Positions 57,901 to 64,000 of a DNA stretch of 64,000 nucleotides are shown piece after piece; position 1 is the stretch's first letter; each line of letters opens with the position of its first letter. The notes under the pieces are model-generated. The model saw only the letters and a list, made by a program, of their open reading frames with translations, was not told the origin of the DNA and did not search any database. This stretch comes from Bolinopsis microptera (Eukaryota; Ctenophora; Tentaculata; Lobata; Bolinopsidae), in NCBI RefSeq assembly GCF_026151205.1, contig NC_087084.1, positions 7,241,394 through 7,305,393 of the forward strand, read 5' to 3'. The position numbers and the translations under genes were made by a program.

Positions 57901-58520
57901 TCAAAAGAAGGATTGTCGGACTGTAGCTGTGAGAAGGGAATCAGGCCATGCGTATTAAAAGAAACAACCTTGAGGTATGTAGTAGGCCCAGGGTTAAGTA
58001 AGCTTGGGTTGACAATAATTAAAAGGACAGCGTTCAAGGTATGTATCCAAAGCATGCAGCTAACAGTAATAATATTGAGGCAGTGCATAATTAGCTGAAT
58101 GTATCCGTAACTGTCTGGTTTGTTTTCAAGACCAGTGAAGTTCAGCTTGCCAAGTAAGCCAGGAGAAGCCCCTAATATTTTATAAAGCCACCAGTCTTTT
58201 TTGAAGAGAAAAAACAATAATACCGCAGCATAGCTTTTGCTATGACTGTGGAAGAGATGAATAAATTCATTGTCTGAGATGCTGTGGAAGGCTGTGACAG
58301 TAAAAGGTCTAAAATGACACTCCAAAGCCATCCCAATCGTCACACTCATCACACATAATGCAAAATAGAGATACAAATAAATCAAAACAAAAAGTCTTAA
58401 AGCATCAAGAACCCCGATGTCGGGCACAAAGTTACCTGTTATACTAACCTGCTTAGATCTGCGGTTCTTACTGTTGTTATAAATACCAACTCTTAATCTA
58501 TATTGACTTAGATCTATCAT
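54964..58520 (-). pseudogene. LINE B ORF2: AP endonuclease-reverse transcriptase, one frameshift
   Basis: First part 58520-55815, second part 55881-54964 in another frame; they meet in a GA run (about 55868-55880) just after the catalytic YADDTKMW, where LINE A reads on without a break. A change in the number of GA dinucleotides explains it. The N-terminus again has membrane-like segments (38-66, 98-108, 143-170) and SLLNPGP (NPGP 176-179). Endonuclease: NTHG, NESWL, GDLNLPGIDW, SDHF. RT: NYRPISLTSL, FDFAKAFDSV, GVPQGSIIG. The second part has DLGIIMTS, FEHCPIIW and LQKRALKWI. It would be inactive as it stands unless frameshifting occurs. Confidence 0.9.
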
Positions 58521-58642
58521 CTAGTAGCATTAAGGGAACCCTGTTAACCGACATCCAGCTCCAAAAACTTTTAAAATCAGTCTAATATATCTTAAAATTC
58601 GAATTATGAAAACTAGCTTGACCCCTAAAGCCCTAATAGTAA

Positions 58643-60037
58643 TTACTGAAAAGTGAATGGGTCAAAAAAGTTACTATGAACCGCTCTCAGATAAAGTTTA
58701 GCTAGGACACCCATGCCCCTAGCCTCACTGGGATGGATGTCTCCAGCCTTGAAAAATCTATCATCTCTGATATGAGGTACTCGTGGATCAAAGTATCGTA
58801 GAGAAAATGGACGAAAAGCGTCTAACATATGGAATCTTCGATATATACATTCATTCTTGATGACACTATTCATTTTCATAACAAAAGAGTTAGTTCTCCA
58901 GTCATGCCTGCTTTTGCAAGGCAGAGGTAAAAGGGACTGAAAATAAACTTTTGAAGAAGTATAAAGTTCTTTGATTAAAGCACATAGACTCTTAAATTTA
59001 AGCTTAATCTTATCTAAAGAGTCCGCATATCTAATGTCGTTCGTTCCGACACTAATACATATCTTATCTACAATGACAGACTCATTCTTAGACTTAAAAT
59101 CTCTAATCTGCTCCATCACTTGATGTATTCTTGCTCCTCCACTGGCAACAGACACAACATCAACACATTTTCTACCAAGTTTTACAGTGTCCAGCCTGGC
59201 AGCATAGCTATCACCGGCGATTAGGCACACATGTCTGAATGCTGGAGCTGTGAGGCTACCGTTATCAATATCACTCTTGACGTGACCTGACGGTTGTTCA
59301 GCTCCCTTCGTTTGTGCTACATCCGGTAGAGGTGGATGAGGACGCTTTGCCATAGCCCGGAAGGATAATGAATATCTCAGCGAAGGTGTCCCAGGCGCGC
59401 CTGATTCACCAGGAACGCGATGCTTCATAACCTCCTGGGTACCAGGTTTCATAAGCACCAGGCTTCTGTTCTCCATTCTGAAGGATCGGACAACCTTTTT
59501 GTCAGCATTGGAGAGAAAGTCAATCGTCCGGGGTTCACCAATTGATAGATTACAAATGGGCTGATTTGTGTCCATGGTTGTTTCGTCGTCTGCATGCAGA
59601 CTCGTACCTGCACTTGTTGAAGTGTACTTGAGTACTAAACAAGAGTCCATTTTGCAATTAAACCTCTCATTAAATGTCTCCATAACTTTACTGAAAGTAG
59701 GAAGTGTGGTGATGTCCTTAGCATGATGTACTGGCTTACTATCGACATATATGTAAGGCCTGTCGGTTACACTGAGCCATTGTGACTCAGGTCTTCTGGA
59801 TGAAGCCGACAAGTTGAGGGAATCACACTCAGCCAACAAGTCGGAACAAACTGTACTGTCAATTATATCTGGAATAAATTCCAAGTGTCCAACCAGGTGC
59901 CTAAAATCCATAATCTTCTGAGCAGTTTTAATGAGGGCTGCTAGGTCCTGTGTTGAAGCGGATGAAAGCGATTCAATAGTATCTTTGAGGTTAAACATTG
60001 TATTGTACCAAGATGAGGGAGCTGGATTCAGGTTCAC
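58643..60037 (-). CDS. LINE B ORF1: AlkB-like dioxygenase fused to SGNH hydrolase
   Basis: 464 residues, fully open. AlkB-like part ~45-230: LVLKY (134-138), iron motif H148-A-D150, LSIGEPRTIDF (164-174), MKPGTQ with distal H206 (MKHR), RYSLSFR (221-227). SGNH part ~267-464: GDS (275-277), GG (300-301), GTNDIRY (331-337), DIH (433-435). Sequence identity to LINE A ORF1 is low outside motifs and the N-terminal ~45 residues are unrelated, yet every catalytic residue of both domains is kept. That argues that both activities were under selection while the family diversified. It follows a 5' UTR of about 520 nt and precedes ORF2 by 122 nt. The first methionine of the frame was taken as start. Confidence 0.85.
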   Translation of the reverse strand: MNLNPAPSSWYNTMFNLKDTIESLSSASTQDLAALIKTAQKIMDFRHLVGHLEFIPDIIDSTVCSDLLAECDSLNLSASSRRPESQWLSVTDRPYIYVDSKPVHHAKDITTLPTFSKVMETFNERFNCKMDSCLVLKYTSTSAGTSLHADDETTMDTNQPICNLSIGEPRTIDFLSNADKKVVRSFRMENRSLVLMKPGTQEVMKHRVPGESGAPGTPSLRYSLSFRAMAKRPHPPLPDVAQTKGAEQPSGHVKSDIDNGSLTAPAFRHVCLIAGDSYAARLDTVKLGRKCVDVVSVASGGARIHQVMEQIRDFKSKNESVIVDKICISVGTNDIRYADSLDKIKLKFKSLCALIKELYTSSKVYFQSLLPLPCKSRHDWRTNSFVMKMNSVIKNECIYRRFHMLDAFRPFSLRYFDPRVPHIRDDRFFKAGDIHPSEARGMGVLAKLYLRAVHSNFFDPFTFQ

Positions 60038-60381
60038 TGGATTGCCGTCAAGGTATCAAGAGCAGTCACCACCAGTTGTCAGCGATTAAGTGTAGCTGAG
60101 GAAAGAAAGTGAGTTGAATGGTGAAATAACAAAATTGAAGACAAGAATTAATGAGAACAGTGTTAGCAGCGACCAGTGGTCATTATGCTAGCAAGATCAT
60201 CAAAAAACCATCCTCTCAACAAGAAACTTGCTGAGGATGCAGCAACTGTTATCCTGGACTCATAAAAGAAGAGAGTATTATGGAGGTTGAATAATCGAAA
60301 CTGATTGAGAAGAAAGTGGTAAAAATAGGTATAACTAAATTTTTATTTAGTCAATATACAACCTGGTAGTGAAGTTAGGAG

Positions 60382-60404
60382 CCACCCAGCTTTATGCTGG
60401 GTGG
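60382..60404 (-). ncRNA. LINE B 5' UTR hairpin
   Basis: Perfect 9-bp stem (60382-60390 with 60396-60404; CCACCCAGC arm) and a 5-nt loop. It is about 345 nt upstream of ORF1, preceded on the plus strand by the same AGGAG as in LINE A, but the stem sequence is different. Confidence 0.75.
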
Positions 60405-60556
60405 AAGAGAAGGAGAAACTGGCAGTGAACAACTCAAGACACCCATCTGGCTCCCCAGATCCCCATCATACCCGCCGATTCAGCTGCACTTTGCCGCCAT
60501 GCTAGCGTACATGCCTAATAAATGTAATAGATTTGTAGTGTTGTAATTAGTTTAAA

Positions 60557-61366
60557 ACTACACATCCACATTTGACACAAAACACTACGCCTTACACGCT
60601 AAACACTACACATTACACTAGGACTCTAGGAGACAATGAATCTAACGGCCTGTGATTTGTGAATAACCGAAATTTAACGTATACTTACGTATACTGTAAA
60701 TGTATCTATTTATTCACTAAGAAAATCATTAATTTATGAGCTAGTACCTGAGTGTAATAGTGCTTATGTAGATCGTGGATTTATATCTAATATTAATAAC
60801 AATGCAGTTCCCTCTTAATAAAGGTCACCATACAAGTTGTACTTTTTGAATAACTTTTTATCCTTTTTTCTAACATTTATTCTGTAAATAGTTGTTGGTA
60901 GTTCTAAAGTTTAATGGCAATTTCTGAATGTTTTGCGATACTTACTCTGGTTACTCATTTTTGTTGATGGAGGTTATTTTTAATCAACAGCGGTGTCATA
61001 ATCACTTGAGGTCCATGCTGTATTGTTGGCTGCATGTTGCAGCTTTATGAATTCCTAGGCGACTTTTAGCAATGATGATTGTATAGAAGTTGTCAACAAG
61101 CTTGAGCTGGTGCTATTGTGCTCCTGATTTCAGTGGACATTTTATTAAATTGTAGTGGACTGTCTCTCTCTCTCTCTGTTTTGGTCAACGGTTTCTGGCC
61201 ACCTAGTGAAGAGGAAGGCCTTCTCGCCGTGCCCACAGAGTGTGACTCCTGCTAGCCACACTCCAGGACTCCCTAAGTATATACAAAAACATAGAATAAT
61301 AGATATCAACGCAACAGACCTCTGGAGTCTCGAAGCTGTTACTACCTTGCTCAGAGCAAACCCACT
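60557..61366. other. Right-arm DNA without a gene
   Basis: Counterpart of about 40040-40850. Holds a degenerate ACACTA(C) repeat at 60565-60620 (AACACTACRCMTTACA units) and a (CT)n run near 61163. A minus-complement of the LINE C-terminal fragment follows. Confidence 0.5.
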
Positions 61367-61960
61367 TCAGATGTTCTTCTTTGGCGGGCAGGCGAGGGAC
61401 TTCCGAGCATGGTCCACACCTGAATATGTGTCACTATCTGAGATAGTCCTGTGTGGGTCTAGTGTATGATTATTAATGAACCTTGGTGTATGTCCTAGAT
61501 GCTTATCCAAATAGATCGTCTCAAACCTTGTTGACTGTTCCACGAATTTGATAATGTGGTCGAGTTTACTATTGATGAGTTCCTCAATTGTTAGGATGGG
61601 TTTACCAAATATCCTCATTCTAGTTGTCATCAGCTGGATGCATTCACATAGGAAGTGTTGTGATGTTTCTGCTTCCCCTGGGCAGTGTTCACAGTCTTGT
61701 GTTTCGAAATTGGAGTTGTTTGCTACCGTCTGGAAGTATGCTAGTGGGATGTGTCCTGATAGTAGCCATGTTAGCCATCTGATGTGAGTACCTGTGATGT
61801 TAATTTTCTTGTACCTGTTTTTGTTGAGGAAAAATGTTAGTGGGGTTTTTCCTTTATCACTGAGTGCCACCTGTTTATACTTCTTGATATGGAGATTGAA
61901 GAGGTAGTGGACTGTATACCACCTGTTCAGTGCAACTAATTGTACTGATCTGTAGGGCAC
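61367..61960 (-). pseudogene. LINE C-terminal fragment, right-arm copy (open frame)
   Basis: 197 open codons with WLLSGHIPLAYF and the zinc-knuckle-like DCEHCPGEAETSQHFLCEC, as seen downstream of RNase H in I/Jockey-type LINEs. No RT, endonuclease or RNase H core lies upstream, so it is a truncated relic that happens to remain open; the left-arm twin has indels. Confidence 0.6.
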
Positions 61961-63051
61961 AATTTTAAAAGAGTTTATTTTTTACTCTACAATGCTGTAC
62001 TGTTCATTGTGTTTGGCCCCGACTTTGATTTCCTTGTTTTCTTTATCTTTTCAGCACCTCAAGTTCTGATTTTTTGAAGGAGAAATTCTAGTTAAAGACG
62101 TTCACATTATTATACAGTGATCTGATGAATGACAATATGCGGGAGTGAGTAAAGTTGTAAAAGTAAAAGAAATTTAAATAAATGGCAGTTATGATGACTA
62201 AAAGTAGATTGAACGGCTAAAATACGGGTCTTGGGAGCTAGAGAAATAAAATAAAATGATACAAGCTTGCATTTATTCTGTCTAACATTTAATTAATTCT
62301 ATGTATGTTTTTGAAACTACTCAGTACTCTCCATCTCCTTTCTTCAGGTTTATTTTTTAAATTTTTTATAATTATATGGCAGATTTATTTTATTTTAAAT
62401 ATATAGCAATGGCCAAACCACATTGTACATTGTTTGGTATTATATTTATGTATGCATAGTGCATACTTATTACTAACTGTATATAATTTCAATAATTTTC
62501 GGGGCTCAAGTCAGGACGTCTCGTCCCACGAGTAAAGTTGTAAGCTGAGTACATACTTTTAGATCATCTTACCTCGTACGGTGAAATGGGGAAAGTTTTG
62601 CTTCAGCCTGGTGTGTTGAGTGCCTCCCAAGTTTTGGGATCCAAAAATATGATCACCATGAACACTACTTAAGAGTTAAAACATGAACTTATCACACAAC
62701 TGCAATGATTCCAGAAATTTGTATAAGTGCAGTTACTTAATATATATTATATAGTCTACACGGTCTCTGAATAAAAGATAATAATTCAGACACAATCTGT
62801 CTTACCTGTAATTTAAAGAGTCCATTCAACAGTATATGGGTTCTGTAGAAAATGATTTTGCCAGTGGACTATTTGAGGTACAGATGGTGTGTGAATTCTG
62901 ACTTAACTTAGGTAAAATTGATTACACAATAGACAGACTGTCGAGGTGGCAACGTCTTAGTCGAGACGTTGCCATCATTTATAAAAAACATTTTCAAAAT
63001 TTACAGATATTTCCAAAACAGTTTACCCCCCAGTTCCATGGCCGGATATTA
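61961..63051. other. Right-arm DNA without a gene
   Basis: Counterpart of 38356-39447. Contains the 26-bp hairpin GGCAACGTCT...AGACGTTGCC (about 62947-62972). No coding signal. Confidence 0.5.
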
Positions 63052-63267
63052 TGCCAAATTATTAGACGGAGGTCCATTTCCCGTAGATCATCTCCGGAGA
63101 TGATTCTCCGGCTCCGTCTACTGTATTAGACGGAGATGAAGCTCTCCGGGAATTTCTCGGAGATTAATTCATACAGTATCAACAAAATTACCGTAGATGG
63201 TCTCCGGTCGTGGAACTGCAAACTCCGGAGAAATATCAGTAGACGATCTCCGTCTAATAATTTGGCA
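63052..63267. mobile_element. 215-bp MITE, right-arm copy
   Basis: Same terminal inverted repeats (TGCCAAATTATTAGACGGAG) and TA flanks as 38141-38355. Present in both arms at the same relative place, so it was inserted before the arm was duplicated. Confidence 0.7.
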
Positions 63268-64000
63268 TAAGGTTCATTGTTTATTATTCTGATCCAAATT
63301 TTAAAGTGCTTCTTGAAGAAAGATATCTTTAGCATTTAAATTTACTGCGTTGGCCTTCGTGTAGTGGCAGAGGAAAGTTCTTTTCTAAATTCCGTGAAGC
63401 TGGTAGAATTAGGATCCAGATTTGTGAGTAAACGATGAACACTATATTCATTAATCACGGTGTCGTAGCACGCTATCACAATTCGCATGGTTATTTGATA
63501 AATTTTCCTAACGAGATAAACAATTTGCTTTTATATTAAATACTTTTCAAATTTCACATCATACTATACCCCGGATTAGATGATCTATTACAATATGTTG
63601 CAATGGAGTTTCTAAAATGTATATCATAACTTCCATTTTTTCAGGTTTTATTGGTGTTGTAGACGATCACTGAATTCTGTAGCTCTGTGAGATTTGTGGC
63701 TTCATCGAATTACATCAGATCACGCAGACTTGATGAAAATATGAAGACGTGAACTAGATCTGCTAATGCTATTCTCTCTTTAGCAAATAGCACGAGGTTA
63801 ATTAAATAAGCAAGGGTAGCTTAAAATATAACAATCTTTTGAAACATATGACGTCGTGTATTTTACTAAAGTTTGTTGGAGGATTGAAATTCACTTTCAA
63901 ATCATCAAATGCTACTTTCGCAGCTCAGAATGGTTATAATTTTAATCTTAAAGTAATGCAATGTTATTTTTCAATCTGCTACTGACAGCATTTGTTATTT
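63268..64000. other. Outer right arm; no gene
   Basis: Counterpart of 37407-38140. AT-rich, with no coding signal on either strand; the match to the left arm continues to the last base. Confidence 0.5.

Larger units (their letters stand above)
54490..60556 (-). mobile_element. Near full-length CR1-type LINE, copy B
   Basis: 6.07 kb, minus strand, same family and layout as copy A but clearly diverged in sequence. The empty site is intact in the left arm (40850-40862, read in reverse: ACAAAACACTACACATCC). At most an ACT triplet is duplicated at the insertion, and the tail is a run of eight A. Order: 5' UTR with hairpin, ORF1 (AlkB-SGNH), ~120-bp gap, ORF2, ~470-bp 3' UTR. Confidence 0.9.
45631..64000 (-). 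repeat. Giant inverted repeat, right arm (interrupted)
   Basis: Segments 45631-46194, 52327-54489 and 60557-64000 together are the reverse complement of the left arm. They are interrupted by a 76-bp insertion (46052-46127) and two LINEs. The match is still running at base 64000, so the total arm length is unknown. Confidence 0.95.

Noticed and set aside
37407-64000. Polinton/Maverick or other giant DNA transposon with 6-kb terminal repeats
   Set aside because: No integrase, polymerase B, ATPase or capsid frames between or within the arms; arms contain only relics of other elements.

Overview
This is eukaryotic, almost certainly metazoan, genomic DNA. It has spliced genes with GT/AG introns, AATAAA signals, CR1-type LINE retrotransposons, MITE-like foldbacks, large minisatellites, AT-rich intergenic DNA and a short TTAGGG-type motif. 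The mix (a pentraxin-domain receptor, an intronless NERD-helicase gene, retroelement fragments of a type common in corals and sponges) suggests a marine invertebrate, perhaps a cnidarian or sponge. I cannot name the species.

Layout. 1-3353: repeats, GC-rich dispersed segments and interleaved inverted repeats. 3354-9941 (+): a five-exon gene for a secreted-type signal peptide, a pentraxin domain with an exact HxCx[ST]WxS signature, and a class A-like seven-transmembrane receptor. Its introns hold a 41-bp x23 array and an ~950-bp (GGGAGGTA)n array. 9959-11836: a 36-bp minisatellite with one open frame, which is either a repeat-coded cytoplasmic tail or 3' UTR. 14002-16227 (-): an intronless NERD-domain SF1 helicase, followed by a 5'-truncated LINE. 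19252-24330: a decayed direct duplicate of the receptor's 7TM exon, minisatellite and 3' flank. 24600-26490: CCGGTC-rich blocks and a degenerate 16-bp array. 26491-35200: mostly unassigned, with two convincing isolated minus-strand exons (one PABPN1-like first exon, one unknown terminal exon) and a LINE tail. 36058-36715: 11 CCATGG-centred palindromes between direct repeats.

37407-64000 is a giant inverted repeat. Arms of at least 6.1 kb (37407-43494 and, interrupted, 45631-64000) surround a 2.1-kb spacer and run off the right edge of the window. Both arms carry the same decayed retroelement fragments and the same 215-bp MITE. Only the right arm has been hit by two near-full-length LINEs of one family (46195-52326 and 54490-60556, both minus), so the left arm preserves the two empty sites.

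The most interesting system is this LINE family. ORF1 of both diverged copies fuses an AlkB-like 2-oxoglutarate/Fe(II) dioxygenase to an SGNH hydrolase, with all metal, 2OG-binding and catalytic motifs kept. ORF2 puts an unusual hydrophobic leader ending in SLLNPGP (a 2A-like remnant) in front of the AP endonuclease and reverse transcriptase. Both 5' UTRs have a strong hairpin at the same place whose stem sequence differs but pairs in each copy. ORF2 is broken by one nonsense codon in one element and by a frameshift in the other; both ORF1s are open.
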